Assembly: GCF_001540865.1 (NCBI RefSeq)
Contig: NC_033630.1
Coordinates: 13,042,969 to 13,106,968 of the forward strand
Direction of reading: 5' to 3'
Origin: Ananas comosus
Lineage: Eukaryota > Streptophyta > Magnoliopsida > Poales > Bromeliaceae
Length of the DNA stretch: 64,000 nt
The notes under the pieces: generated by a model
The model's input: only the letters and a program-made list of their open reading frames with translations
The model's database searches: none
Told to the model about the DNA's origin: nothing
Translations under genes and position numbers: made by a program
In this document: positions 1 through 12,100 of the stretch, one piece after another
Layout: the number at the start of each line of letters is the position of its first letter
Numbering within the stretch: position 1 is the first letter of the stretch

Positions 1-156
1 AAATGTCTTTGTATTGTTTGGATGCTTTGGCAAATCTAGTCATATTATTAATATAGCAATGCATACTTCTATGTACAATATATGCATATTACTGTATGTA
101 CCATCTGCCAACTCATCCAGTGAACGAGTGGTTTCACTGTGTGACCATCCATGTAG

Positions 157-2158
157 GAAGGAAGTTATTCACTGGAACTTTTATTGGAATTAGCATCTTA
201 GGTGGACTGTTGCATCGCCCATCAAATATTGCTTATGCTATGGATGTGGATGGTGAGTTATCTTTCTGCCACATTTATATAGAACACTCTGTGCACAATC
301 TTGAAGATTGGTGACCAACTTGATTTATTTATTGTTGCCTCCATGTGCTATTATCGATGTTCCTGGTTCTGCAGACTACGCCGAACCTTCAGGATATTTG
401 AAGGATGATCTTAATACCTTTTGGGCTTTGACCAGGAAATTCCAGTTGCCTGTTGTTTTGCTTGTGATGGTGTTTTTGGGCTGGAGGCGTCCAGTAACAC
501 TTGTCGTTAATATCATACTTCTTCTCTTCTGTACAAGACCCAGTCCTTTCTCAATTTATATGTTTATTGAACAGGTTGGTTTGTGGTTTCTGCCATAGCA
601 AGTTCCATGGAAAATTAAATCTTTGAGCATTGTGCGATCCTTTGTACTTATAGAATCTACTCTTTTCATCTAGTTTGCGCCTGATAGTTCTTGACTAGTA
701 TTTTCTCGTACAATTTTAATCACATTTTATAACTGGTCTTCTTGAAAGAATTTGATTTTCAAAATGTAAGTTGGTCATGGCACTGTTCCGCTATCTAATG
801 ATGGAGTGTTAATTGATGCCTTGCTGGTGATGTTACACAGTTCCAGTTAATCATTTTTACACAAGTTATTTCACCTGTTTCTGCCAACACATTCCATACA
901 GTCTCCTTACATTGTTTTCCTGACTTATATTTCTGTAAAATTCTCAAAGCAGCAAGAAAAACAAAAGAAAAACTGAGACAGCAAGAGAAAAAGAAAGGAT
1001 ACGGCAAAAAAACTGATTGCAGAAATCAAATGGCAGAAAATGAGCAAAATTATTACTTGAGATTATTTGAGCTTCAGGTTGCACTGAGACAGTATGGTGA
1101 GCAAATAATTAGCCCGAAGTGATTACTCCATAACCAAACAATGAAATTCAATCATTTCTGTGGCTTTTAGAGTTAAACCTTGGGGAATTGTTGTTCAGTT
1201 GAGCTAGCAGGTCTTCGAAGTTTTATGATTTTACAGCCCATTTTGGATGGAGAGAGTAGGAGTGTCAAGAAGACATGCTGAATTTATTTATTTTTTCTTT
1301 CAGTGGCTGAATAATGTCTCTAAATGGTAGGAAATGCCTCATCTCCCAGCAAGAAACTGCTCTTCCTGTCATGCTGCTAGAATAATTTCTTCCATTTCTT
1401 TTACACAACAAAACCAGTGTTCACTCCATGTAATTTGCTAAAGTAACCATTTAATCCGACATACAAGGTTGTATCTTTACCAAGTACTTTGATGATTAAT
1501 GATTAATGACAAGTAACGTAAGTTCCAGAGCTTTTATTGCTGTTTACTTTTTCCTTGCAAATATAGCTGCATAAGATTCAACTTAGCTTTTGTGTATGGA
1601 ATCACTATGAGTAGAAGCATGAAGAAAGAAAATTACTCATATCTAGATAGATAAAAAACCGAATATGTAAATAAGCAATTGAATAATAAATCTTTAGTTT
1701 TTGAATTATACAGCTCTTTGTATCTCTTTGACTTTGTTCATCTGGGATTTCAACTTAGAAGAAATTTAACTGTTGCAGCTGCGTCAGAGAGAGATGCGTC
1801 GGGATCCCAGCTTCCATAAAACAAAGGTGAGTTTGTATCATTGGTATTCAGATCAATGTAATATCTGTGTAACTACACTGTTATTGAGATGATTATTGTT
1901 TATTAAAGATTCTCCTCATATAAGCTTGCAATGTAGCTGTTGGTGCAAATAGACCATGTACATTGTCCGGTGGTTTCAAATTATCTTATTATCATCTGTA
2001 ATATAATCCTGTATCTGCAGTTCTTGTATGCAAGGAATGTCGAAGTTGAAGATTACAAGCTTCTTTGTATCGGCGAAGTTGAACTAAGAGACAAAAAGCT
2101 CCACGTCATCGGAATTTTGGGCGGCTGGTGGATTTTTAGTGTTTCGCATTTAGCATGA
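157..2158 (+). CDS. uncharacterised plant membrane protein, C-terminal part (gene begins outside window)
   Basis: Four exons join in frame: 157-252, 375-574, 1779-1826 and 2021-2158 (stop TGA). The earlier exons lie left of the window. The first two exons share a split Asp codon, reading MDVD-DYAEPSGYLKDDL. Visible features are a hydrophobic stretch in the first exon (TFIGISILGGLL), two adjacent hydrophobic segments in the second (LPVVLLVMVFLGW and TLVVNIILLLF), then a charged stretch (LRQREMRRDPSF) and a C-terminal hydrophobic end (IGILGGWWIFSVSHLA). This fits a multi-pass membrane protein, possibly of the plastid, but I do not recognise the family and assign no function. The intron between the second and third exons is about 1.2 kb. 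Exon chaining is well supported by phase and clean GT/AG sites; the identity is unknown. Confidence 0.7.
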
Positions 2159-3658
2159 CCAAGTATATGTAAATGGGAAAGGGAAAGTTATCTGAAAGCT
2201 TCTCCTATTGAGTCGACATTGAAGGGGTTGGAGTTATTGATCCTCTAAGCTCACTATTATGTTTTTTTTTTTGGCTGAATCCATTTAACAATAGCGATCC
2301 ACTTGATTGCTCTTGGTCCTGCATAGTTGTTCAAGTATATGTGTTGCAATTCTAAACCTGGCCTCACCAGTTTTGACTATTAGATGTCTACCTCTTTGCC
2401 GTATAAAGAATAAATTCTCTTGAATGGTTTGTCTCTGTGTTTTCAAATCTGATTAAACCAAGCATACGATCTCTAGTTTTGTTTATTGCAATTTTATTTA
2501 TCTTTGAATGTACAAGATTGATTGCAGATGGATTAAGTTATGGTACTTGGTACATGCTTTGCATGCTTAACTTGGGTGAATGGTCGTGACAACATGTCCA
2601 CAGAAGCATAAATGAAGTTGGATGATGCATACCAATTGTTACTTTGTGCACTTTGGTAAAGCAAGTAATACAAGAATGTAAGTTAGGTATCAATGTGTGG
2701 ATAAGTATCAACCAATTGCTGACTCATTCCCTTGCCAATTTGCTGTCTAAGATGCTCTCAAGTTACCTATCCAGAAGAAATAAGAATCTGGGTAAGCATT
2801 TTCGCAAATCTCAATCAAGCGATATGGATAAATCTTGATATTTTCTGGATAACTTGCTGCTTGATATTTTCAGATCTTTTCACACTTTGATTGTTGTTAT
2901 TGTAGTGAGGAGAACTAAATGCATGATTGGCCAATGGACTTGGCTTTTGGACCAACTTTCTCTAATTGTGAAGTAAAACTCAAGCATTTAGTAACAATTT
3001 TAAAGTCAAGCATATAGTAGGCAAAATTTGTTAGTTTTTAGCTGGAGCGGAAAGCCAGGTGAACTTCTATCAAGAAAAATTTCGGACGGCTCTCATGTAG
3101 AGTTGAAGCTGCTTCAAGTATTCGGTAAATGGAAAATTATAGGTTTATATCTGAAATAGGAAGCCAAAATGCGATTTTGGATCGAAAACCCAGAAGCCCA
3201 AATCGGAACTTGTGCCTCTAATTTTAGGAGCAAGCTGTGTAAGGATTTCAAATTTGAATTTGGTTTCTTAAAATGGCTTTATCTGGCGAATGCTCTATTT
3301 TTCTCTAGAATCAACTTTTGGATCGATTCTTGATTAGTAGTAGGCCCACTTTCTTTCTGACACAAAGATAAATGGTTTGGAATCACATTCTCTGCCACTT
3401 TTTGCTTTACCCCTTATTCTTTTCTGACTCTCTTATTGGTTTCATGCAGCTGGAGCTGCTCAACTGCTTGTGAACTTTAACTCTGCAAGGTTATTAAGTA
3501 CTGTAAGCAACAGTATACTAAGGAATCAAGTAAAGGGGGCACAAGAAGAAGACGCTGAAATAAAGCTGGATCTCTTCTAAGAAATAGGAATCTCAAAAGA
3601 GAGATAGAAAGAAGCTTCTGTCTCTCTTTTTTGAGTTCCTACGGAGCCTCAAAATGTC
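2159..3658. other. intergenic spacer
   Basis: This is the 3' flank of the membrane-protein gene and the upstream region of the universal stress protein gene. It is AT-rich with a short poly-T run near 2263. The open frames here are short, lack family similarity and are not flanked by usable splice sites, so I see no gene. Confidence 0.6.
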
Positions 3659-3665
3659 TATATAA
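3659..3665 (+). promoter_or_regulatory. TATA box of the universal stress protein gene
   Basis: A TATATAA element lies 85 bases before the start codon at 3750. The intervening leader is purine-rich. Position and sequence fit a plant core promoter; transcription was not measured. Confidence 0.5.
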
Positions 3666-3749
3666 GTAGAAGAAAACAACACAGAAGCAGAAGAAGCTTA
3701 TAGGGAAAGTAAAAAGTGTTTAGTATAGGCTCTCACTTGAGTTGTATAT

Positions 3750-4574
3750 ATGGCGATGAGGAATGTCGGAGTGGCTGTGGATTTCTCTCCATGCAGCAAA
3801 GCAGCACTTAGGTGGGCATCGACCAACCTTGTGAGGAGCGGCGATCGCCTTGTACTTGTATATGTCAACACTAACTACCAGATTGAGCAAGGGGTGATTC
3901 ATCTATGGGAGCAAAATGGTTCACGTGCGTTAGTCCTTTCTGTCCGTCTCTCGTTAAAAGTAGCCGTTTCTGGTCTCAACCTTTTTGCCGTGGTAATGAT
4001 TTTTCTTGCTTCAATTTTTCAGCTTTCATACCTTTGAATGAATTCTCCGATCCCTCCATTACCAAGAGATATGGCGTGTCGCCAGACAATGAAGCACTCG
4101 AAATTCTGGGTCAGGCGTATCAGAAAGGGGTATTACTGCTCATAATCACACACAACAAATACATGGCTCAAATCGAAACAAAGTTCTATTTGGTTGCTGA
4201 AAAGATTAAAAATAATGCATCACATATTGCAACTGCAGGTAGAAGTTGTTGCTAAGATATATTGGGGCGATCCGACGAAGAAGCTATGCGAAGCAATTGA
4301 GCAGATCCCATTGCACTGCCTAGTCGTAGGAAACAGAGGGTTAAGCAAAATTAAAAGGTCAGCTTCTTCGCCATCACTTCATTTCGTGACATTTTCCGAT
4401 CTAGAAGAGCTGACATTTTTGTTTCACTTTTCTGATAATTAATTCAACAGGTTCATATACACTTGCGAGTAACCTTAAATTATGTCATGCAGGGCTCTCC
4501 TGGGAAGCGTAAGCAGCTACGTCGTGAACCATGCAACTTGCCCAGTGACAGTAGTGAAAGAAACTACCTTCTGA
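3750..4574 (+). CDS. universal stress protein (USP/UspA family)
   Basis: Four exons (3750-3924, 4023-4129, 4239-4357, 4493-4574) give a 160-residue protein, the usual size for a single-domain plant USP. It begins [20 protein letters not shown], the typical first strand with the nucleotide-contacting Asp. The C-terminal half carries the ATP-binding signature G-2x-G-9x-G-S (VVGNRGL ... LLGSV), followed by the family ending [11 protein letters not shown]. Members are small cytosolic or nuclear ATP-binding proteins linked to hypoxia, drought and other stress responses; the exact role here is inferred from family. The split codons (phase 1 after exon 1, phase 2 after exon 3) all close correctly, and the residues around each junction match the family ([21 protein letters not shown]). 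The start is the only Met that fits the family N-terminus. Confidence 0.93.
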
Positions 4575-4822
4575 TTGTTCATATATAAAGTTTAGCAGTG
4601 GCCAGTTAAGATAATACATATATCAGCCTATCTTTGATGTGTATTATAGCTTTAAGAATAGTAATTAGCACCTCCCAATATCACCCAGTAATGCGTTATG
4701 CTGTACTTTGATGTCTATGCATATATCTATATTGTTGTACAATAGCAGACATGTTGAAGTGCCTCTCGAATCTGTGAGTTTGAAATTTTGATGCAGTACA
4801 AAAGAACTAGTCATGAGTGCGT

Positions 4823-5581
4823 TGTTCCTACAGTGCCAAGCAGGGTCCATCTATTATTTTTATCATCAATAACCAAGTGTTGATTTTGCTGTCATATCAT
4901 TTTTCTTTCTTTTGTTTAATTTTGCAATTTGATTACACAGAACACAAATGAGCAGTATTGCATTAGCTATAGAGTACGTGCGACGCACGTCGCATTTGCA
5001 AATTAAATTAAAAGTTTTAAATGAATTATTAATTTGGATTTTAAATTTTAAATGATTTTTTATGGCTCGAGTCTATTTTTAACTAATTTATTTATAAATT
5101 TAATTTCTTTCTTAGTATATTGAAAATTTAGTTATACTGTAAATATTTTTTATACACTCGTTCTATAACATACAAAATTTGATCAGTAATGTGTATCCAA
5201 AACTAAAAAATTTCAATTGATTCCAAATCTTAATTAATTTAAAATTTTTAAAATTTCATTAGTAATCTCTTTCAAAATTTTCAATATACTAAGAAAGAAA
5301 TTAAATTTATAAATAAATTAGTTAAAAATAGACTCGAGCCATAAAAAATCATTTAAAATTTAAAATCCAAATTAATAATTCATTTAAAACTTTTAATTTA
5401 ATTTGCAAATGCGACGTGCGTCGCACGTACTCTATAGCTAATGCAATACTGCTCATTTGTGTTCTGTGTAATCAAATTGCAAAATTAAACAAAAGAAAGA
5501 AAAATGATATGACAGCAAAATCAACACTTGGTTATTGATGATAAAAATAATAGATGGACCCTGCTTGGCACTGTAGGAACA
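4823..5581. repeat. exact 307-bp inverted repeat with 145-bp loop, ending at an N
   Basis: Bases 4823-5129 and 5275-5581 are reverse complements with no mismatch or indel that I could find; the loop is 5130-5274. The left arm runs straight on from the 3' flank of the stress-protein gene. The right arm stops exactly at the ambiguous base at 5582. The arms are AT-rich but contain a short GC palindrome (ACGTGCGACGCACGT). It could be a very young foldback element or a snap-back assembly or read artefact; the N at the boundary favours the latter. Confidence 0.9.
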
Positions 5582-5582
5582 N

Positions 5583-6730
5583 TTTTTCCCTTAAATTTTA
5601 AAATTTTTAATCTTTAAAAAATAAAAGGAAAATTCTAACATTGTTTAGCTATTGAAAGGATATTATGGTTAAAAACAATTACTACTATTAAGTTTACAAT
5701 TATCGTAACAAAAAATTTAAGTTTAAAAGTTATAAAATAATTTGAATAGAAGTTTAAAAAGTTTAAAATCTTTAAAAAATTATTTGGGCAGAAATTTTAA
5801 AAAATAAATGAACAAATTATTTGAGTAAAATTAACTTTTTCAAATATCTGGATAGTTTTAAACTGAAAACTATTATATATAAATATAAAGTATGGGCTCT
5901 CTCGGAAGCAATTGGGTCCGTTCGCCCCAGTCCGAATAGGGCGGAAACGGGCCGGGCCGGGCCAGGCCGGGCCGAATTCTATTGTATCCGTGCAGTGCGA
6001 AGGCCCGGCCTGTTTAAATATCTATAATAATCGCCTCCGACTCAAGCGGTACGCTCACCTCCCAGTATTCTCGACCTTAACCTTTTTTCGCCCCAACCGA
6101 TGCGAAAAAATTATTTTGCGGCAAATGCGGCGATGTTGTTTGTGCGGTGAGCTCACCGGCAATGACCAGACTCAAAAACCGCTGCTTTGATCCACCTGGC
6201 CCGGTGAGAAGAGCGGTTATTCTCACTCTAATTATGTACAGTTCAAATCAGTCTAATTAAAAACCCACAACTGAAACAGATCAAAATTTAAACTTTAAAG
6301 TATGGGAGTTTTAATTTGCTTTTAATTCGAAAATCAAAATTCAATTTTGATTCACTTGTAATAAAAATTTTTAATTTTCTAAATCAAATTTAAAAAAAAT
6401 ATATTGTGTGTGCATACTGGTGTAGGTCATATTTTGTACTGCCTGACTTTAAATAGAAAAATTTCTACATGTATTGAGTGAATATGTACGATCTATAGTC
6501 CACAATACTAAAACTTTATGGTAGAACCTTAAAATTGAATCTAATTCGTTGAATAAGGAATTTCGTTACGTAAATTTTGCCAAAAAAAAAAAAAAAAATC
6601 TGCCAGCTTAATGATACGTACTTTTCTATATGCAGTATATAGCAGATGTATGCATGTAACCCTTCATCCCCTTCTCCGACTCGTCAAAAGTTATAGCTGC
6701 TGCTTCTTCTCCTTCTTCTTCTTCTTCTTC
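5583..6730. other. AT-rich intergenic spacer with a short GGGCC tandem array
   Basis: Mostly AT-rich non-coding sequence. About 5945-5975 holds a few imperfect copies of a GGGCC/CGGGC unit, and 5900-6200 is an island of higher GC content. A poly-A run lies near 6582-6598. A pyrimidine-rich CTT/TTC stretch at 6700-6730 just precedes the PPR start and is probably its leader. No gene recognised. Confidence 0.6.
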
Positions 6731-8509
6731 ATGAAGGCCACCACCGTCGTTCGCAGAACTCGCACCGCATTCCTCCACCACCTCCGACCCCTAACCAAAT
6801 CCCTCCTCCTCCTCTCCCTCTCCACCCACGCCAACCCCAATCCCCATCACCCCTCCCCCACCACCATTGCCACCTCCTCACGGAGCGACCACATCTCCGC
6901 GTTCCTGCGAACCACAGCGCCAACCCCGTCCTGGGAAACCCTAACCGCCACCTTCGGATCCCTCCATCTCACCCACCCTCTCGTCGAAGCCGTGCTCCTC
7001 GACCTCAGGGAACCCCCCCACGCCAAAAAGGCCCTGGCTTTTTTCCACTGGTCCTCAAAGCGGAGCCCTTTTTACCGCCGCCACAGCCTCCGCTCCTACT
7101 GCGTCCTCGTCCACATCCTCGTCCGCGCGGGGCTCCTCCTCGACGCGCGCGCGCTGCTCGAATCGGCCATCTTGTACAGGGACTCGGCGTCGGGGTCGCC
7201 GGCTCCACCTCTTTTGGGCACGCTTTGGTCCACCTACGAAGCCGTTGTTCCCGGCTCGCGCGTCTTCGATCTCCTGGTCCAAACCTGCGCCAAGATGAGG
7301 CTCGTCGATCTCGCTTTCGATGCTTGTAGCTACTTCAGCGATCGAGGGTTCACTTCGAGCCTGATCAGCTTCAATTCCATGCTCCGTGTGGCGGTGAAAT
7401 CGAGCATGAATGAGTTGGCGTGGAAGGTGTTTGAGTCTATGCTCCAGAGAAGAGTGTACCCGAATCAGACCACCGTTGAGACCATGATCAGTTTGATGTG
7501 TAAAGAGGGGAGTTTGCGCGAGATGGTAAGTGTAGTGGAGAGAATTCACGGTAAGAAGTGCGCGCCGAGCGTGGTCGCTAATGTTGCATTGGTGTTGAGG
7601 ATTGTAGACGAGGGTAGGATCGAAGAAGGGATTTTGCTTTTGAAGAGGATGCTGCAGAAGAACATCGTGTTCGACGATATTGTGCACTCTTTGGTTATAC
7701 ATTCTCATTGCCGGATGGGTGATTTGGAATCCGCTTATCAGCGGCGTGAAGAGATGATCAACAAAGGATGTAGCATGAATGCCTTTGTGTATACCTGCTT
7801 CATAGGAGCTCATTGCGATCGAGGTGACATTGTGGAGTCCGCAAAGTTGATGCAAGAGATGGTATCTATAGTTGGATTGAAGCCATATGATCAGACCTAT
7901 AATTTTCTTATTGTGGGGTGTTTCAAAACAGGGAGAATGGAAGAGGGCTTGACCTGCTATGAGAAGATGCGCGAAGATGGCTTCTTGCCTAGTAGTTCGA
8001 CATGCAATAAAATGATGGGCGCGCTTTGCGAATCGCGAGATGTCAACAAGGCGAATGAATTACTTACCGAGTTGATCAATAGAGGATTTATTCCTAACGA
8101 AGAGACATATTTAGTACTCATTGACGGGTACGGGAGAATCGAAGAAGCCGAAGGGGTTGTTAAGCTCTACTATGAGATGGAGCACAGAGGGCTTAATCCC
8201 GGCCCGGCAGTTCTTGCTGCAGTTATTCAGAATCTCTGTAAATGCAACAAGTTGAATCAAGCAGAGAAGTTTTTAGCTGTGATGAGGCAGAAAACATTGG
8301 CTCCCACTAGGTGTATATATGATGCGCTGATCACGTGTTGTTGTGAACAGGGTAATAAGAAGAGGGCGCTTCAGTTCTATGATGAGATGACAAGAAATAA
8401 GCTGATTCCCTCAGCTGATGCTTTTATGACACTCGCGAAGAAATTGTTCATAAGAAAGCGTGAAACTCAAAGCTTGCGGAGAAAATGTTCATCATCAAAA
8501 ACAATATGA
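6731..8509 (+). CDS. P-class pentatricopeptide repeat protein, organelle-targeted
   Basis: An intronless frame of 592 residues, typical for plant PPR genes. The N-terminus (MKATTVVRRTRTAFLHHLRP) is rich in Arg, Thr, Leu and Ser and poor in acidic residues, as expected of a mitochondrial or plastid transit peptide. From about residue 190 to the end runs a series of roughly 35-residue helical pairs with PPR landmarks, such as TYNFLIVGCFKTGRMEEGL, CNKMMGALCESRDVNKANEL and YDALITCCCEQGNKKRAL. No E/E+ or DYW tail is present, so this is a P-class protein, expected to bind organelle RNA and affect processing, stability or translation. An upstream in-frame ATG at 6611 would add 40 residues, but these translate a CTT/TTC repeat into poly-Phe, so 6731 is the better start. 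The exact ortholog and RNA target cannot be told. Confidence 0.9.
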   Translation: MKATTVVRRTRTAFLHHLRPLTKSLLLLSLSTHANPNPHHPSPTTIATSSRSDHISAFLRTTAPTPSWETLTATFGSLHLTHPLVEAVLLDLREPPHAKKALAFFHWSSKRSPFYRRHSLRSYCVLVHILVRAGLLLDARALLESAILYRDSASGSPAPPLLGTLWSTYEAVVPGSRVFDLLVQTCAKMRLVDLAFDACSYFSDRGFTSSLISFNSMLRVAVKSSMNELAWKVFESMLQRRVYPNQTTVETMISLMCKEGSLREMVSVVERIHGKKCAPSVVANVALVLRIVDEGRIEEGILLLKRMLQKNIVFDDIVHSLVIHSHCRMGDLESAYQRREEMINKGCSMNAFVYTCFIGAHCDRGDIVESAKLMQEMVSIVGLKPYDQTYNFLIVGCFKTGRMEEGLTCYEKMREDGFLPSSSTCNKMMGALCESRDVNKANELLTELINRGFIPNEETYLVLIDGYGRIEEAEGVVKLYYEMEHRGLNPGPAVLAAVIQNLCKCNKLNQAEKFLAVMRQKTLAPTRCIYDALITCCCEQGNKKRALQFYDEMTRNKLIPSADAFMTLAKKLFIRKRETQSLRRKCSSSKTI

Positions 8510-9199
8510 GTGGCACCATTGAACTGAGTAATTTATTGCATTCTTCGAGGAAGTTGGCAGACTCTAACAGGTTCCAAACCACCATCTGCATTGCTGTACA
8601 ACTTTTTATACCTAATTTAGATGGCGAAAAGTAAAAATATTGTAGTCATATGAGTTGCTGACTGCAAAATAAACAAGGTAAATTTGAAGGATTAATCGCA
8701 ACATGAGAGTAAAACTTGTTCAAGTGAGTTACTGTTTTAATTAAACATTCAGATCATGACCAAAATATGGAAAAGATAGTACATCCAAAAGAAATTGACT
8801 TGTTACAATCCCATGAGAACCAGGGGAGATGGCCATGAGAAGAAACTCAATCTTCATTCTTGTGCCTGTGGTCAATATCATAGGAGTCGAGCTATGGTGC
8901 TTTTAGAAGCACCGACTTTCAACTTTTGGACCCTTGGATCTATTCTATTATCATCACCAACTAGTAAACCCTAAGGATCTAAGGGCCCACAAGTTGGGAG
9001 TATTTGCTTCAAAAAGCATAGTAGCCTCACAAATATCTGAGTCCTATATCCATGTATCCTAACCATCATTTACAACTTGCAAAAGACCACCAAAAATTTC
9101 ATCATGCTGTGTCTCCCTATCACGCTAATATATATATATACATATATATAAAATCAGATGAAGATGCAAAATACCACCTCTGTGACGAACTCCCCCAGC
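8510..9199. other. spacer between convergent genes
   Basis: Holds the 3' trailers of the PPR gene (+) and the MORC gene (-). A short (TA)n tract lies near 9127-9150. Nothing else recognised. Confidence 0.55.
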
Positions 9200-12100
9200 C
9201 TACACTTTTAAAAGATCACCCATTAGGATTTTGTAAGTCCATTGGACCTCTTGGAGCTCATTTTTAAGCATTTCCACCTGTTAAAGTAAAAATGCATTTT
9301 TAATATGGAAAACCTAATGTAAGAGTAAAGTAACACACAAACTTCTGTCCAAACCAAAGTGGCAAAATGTAGAATCAGCCAGAGTCGAACTTGAAATTTG
9401 AAGGCGCTCTAAATAATTTTTATTTATAACTGGCTGACTATCTCATTATATCCCTATAGAAATTTCATGTCCAATTCTTAGAGATATAGTCCCTGAAGTT
9501 CCACCCAAGTTTCAATTTCACCCCTAGAATTCCTATCGAATCATTTTAGAACCTGAAACCTGATCGTAATTTCATCCATAAGAGTTATCTACATACTTCA
9601 ACAACTTAAACATGGAACTAGAAAACGTGGCATTAGCACTGTTTATCCAAGATGTTACCTTAAGAAGCAGCTGCTTCTGAGCTATTTCGTATTCCAAGCA
9701 CCTATGGAAATAGAAGATAAATATTGAGGGGGTGACAGAGAGAGAGGGACAGAGTCAAAGTTGAAATATTGCTGGCAAGCAAAAAAAATTAGAATTTCAA
9801 TATTCAGCCACTACAATGTAAAATATAAGAAAGAGAAACATGAATGCTCATTATCTATTCACTATCAATGGCTCACATCAAATAATAAACCGAGACAGAC
9901 AAAATACACTCTTTATGAACTTCCGCCCTGGATAAGAGAAATTCGATGCTGCAAAGTAGATTTTACTCACCGTTCACGTAGCTTCTTATTTACATGCATC
10001 ATGGTAATAATCTCTTGCATTTGCCTCTGCCCATCAGATGAATGCTGCCTCCAAAAATGAGGAGAGAAATTACAAAGATTATATTCAACTTTGAAAAGAA
10101 ACTCTTATTGCTAATCTGTAGGTCGTAATTCTCTAAAACACAGAAAATTGGAAATATTTTACTACATGATTCTATATAATCAAGTAACAACGCTCATAAG
10201 CCATTCAATAGAACCCTAGAAGAGTGATTTGCATCTATGTTGGGACAAGTTGGGACAGCATTAGAGAACTCTTTCGTTTATATGACAAGTATAGATGCTA
10301 TATACTCAAATGGCTAATACAAATGTAAAAGAAAAAGACAATTAAACATCCACCTAACTTGTAAACTTTGCTTTGATGTTCCATAGTTTATAATAATCTT
10401 GGCAGATTACACACCAAATAAACGATGAATATAAATGTGAAATAAAAGAGACAAGTGTTAGTGATGTTCTGGTGCAGATTTAGAAGTTTAATAAGACAGT
10501 AAGACGTGACGTAGGTTTAGGAAAAAAATTAATGAGCATGGCATAACAAAAAGTACCCATTTGATAGATCGATTTTGGTAGGGAAAGATAATTGACAGAT
10601 CTTAATTTATTTGATGTGCCAACCCCAACTAGCATTGAGTTAAGCCTTAGTAGAGTTCCTTCTTTAGCAGACAACTAGACACATGCAACAACTGACAATT
10701 ATCGATAATGCTAGTCAATAAACCCTACCTGTCTCCTTATTTTAAGGCCAATGGCTAACAACCGCACATAAATGCTTAATATGCTTTGTTCATTTAACAA
10801 GCAACAAGGGCCTAAGCACGAAATGAAATATCGAGTTAGAAGCAGAAAGGAAATTAAGCTTTAACTATCGCCACTTCTAGCATAAAATGCATAATAATGC
10901 CTATATACATGAAATATGCAACCACCAACCAGCAGACGCTATGCACACAGAAGAATATGCTAATCGTTTAATAATTCTCTAATGTTTTAATACTGGCCTT
11001 ATATGCATGCTAGTGCTTTCATATATTCCCATTTCGAACCTGTATCTTGAGATTGCCACCAACTCCACTTGTAAGTTCAAATGCAACAGCCTGCCGCTTT
11101 GGTACTTCTGCTGTGATTACGTGATTTGCGCTTCTTTTTCCATGAAATGCTGTATGAATCATACTAGGGCAAGACATTAAATACTGTCAAGGACTATGAC
11201 TGTATGACATGCTACAGAAATCGACACTAAAACAAACCTGCTTGAGAATCAGCCTTGCAACTGTTGGAAACTTGCATTGCCATCAAGTTTGGTTGTCCAT
11301 TTAATGTAGTTATTACTGTACTGCTGCTTGAAAGGCCATTTGATAGGTTAGCTGGAGTGCCTATCAGCATATACAAACACACAATAAAAGACCTGTATTA
11401 GTTACATTAATTTGTTTTACGCCATCTATATTGCCCACATAAGGCTGCTAGAAAAGGAAGATGGCATACAATGGTTACTGGAGGCATCTTGTAGTTCATT
11501 GGCAGTTCCTATCTGAGGCCTCTTAGGAGAAGCACCAGTCACCGGTGATGAATAACCAACCAAATGGCAATGATACTTCCTGAAAATTTTAAATAAAAAA
11601 TAATGAGAAACAAGGTTTTATCATGGATGGAAAGCTCCTGATTAGCTTGCATGATGACATATGATACTAAGACGAAAAATCCTGACTCTCAATAGGCATA
11701 AGGGAGTCAAGAAAAAACGATCACATAAACCGTCATGGTCCTGCAGAAGTTGGTCTCTGAAGGGAGACTTTCCATATCATATTTTTTGATGAACTAAATA
11801 CTCTAAAAACTCACATCTTCAACCAGTCGGTGTGTGGTATAAATGAATCAACACTGAAGAAAAAGGACTCTGACAAGGCTTTACAAAGCTTTCCTCATAT
11901 TACACACAAATGGCCTCATTCTTTTTGGGGAGAAAAAGATATAATTGATTTTCTTTTCTTCAAACTGAAGTCTCCTTGGGTGACATCAGAACAAAATATA
12001 TACTACTGAAGCCAACTTTACATGGACAGGCATTTTGGTGCAAGAAATAGAAAGAAAAAAAGTTTGTTCTTGCAGTAGAAAATTCAGCCTGTGCTTGCAA

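Noticed and set aside
4665..4850. 61-codon frame on - after the stress-protein gene
   Set aside because: Short, no similarity, and overlaps the start of the inverted repeat.
7055..7855. 266-codon frame on - opposite the PPR gene
   Set aside because: A shadow of the GC-rich PPR coding sequence; no family resemblance, and the + frame has clear PPR motifs.
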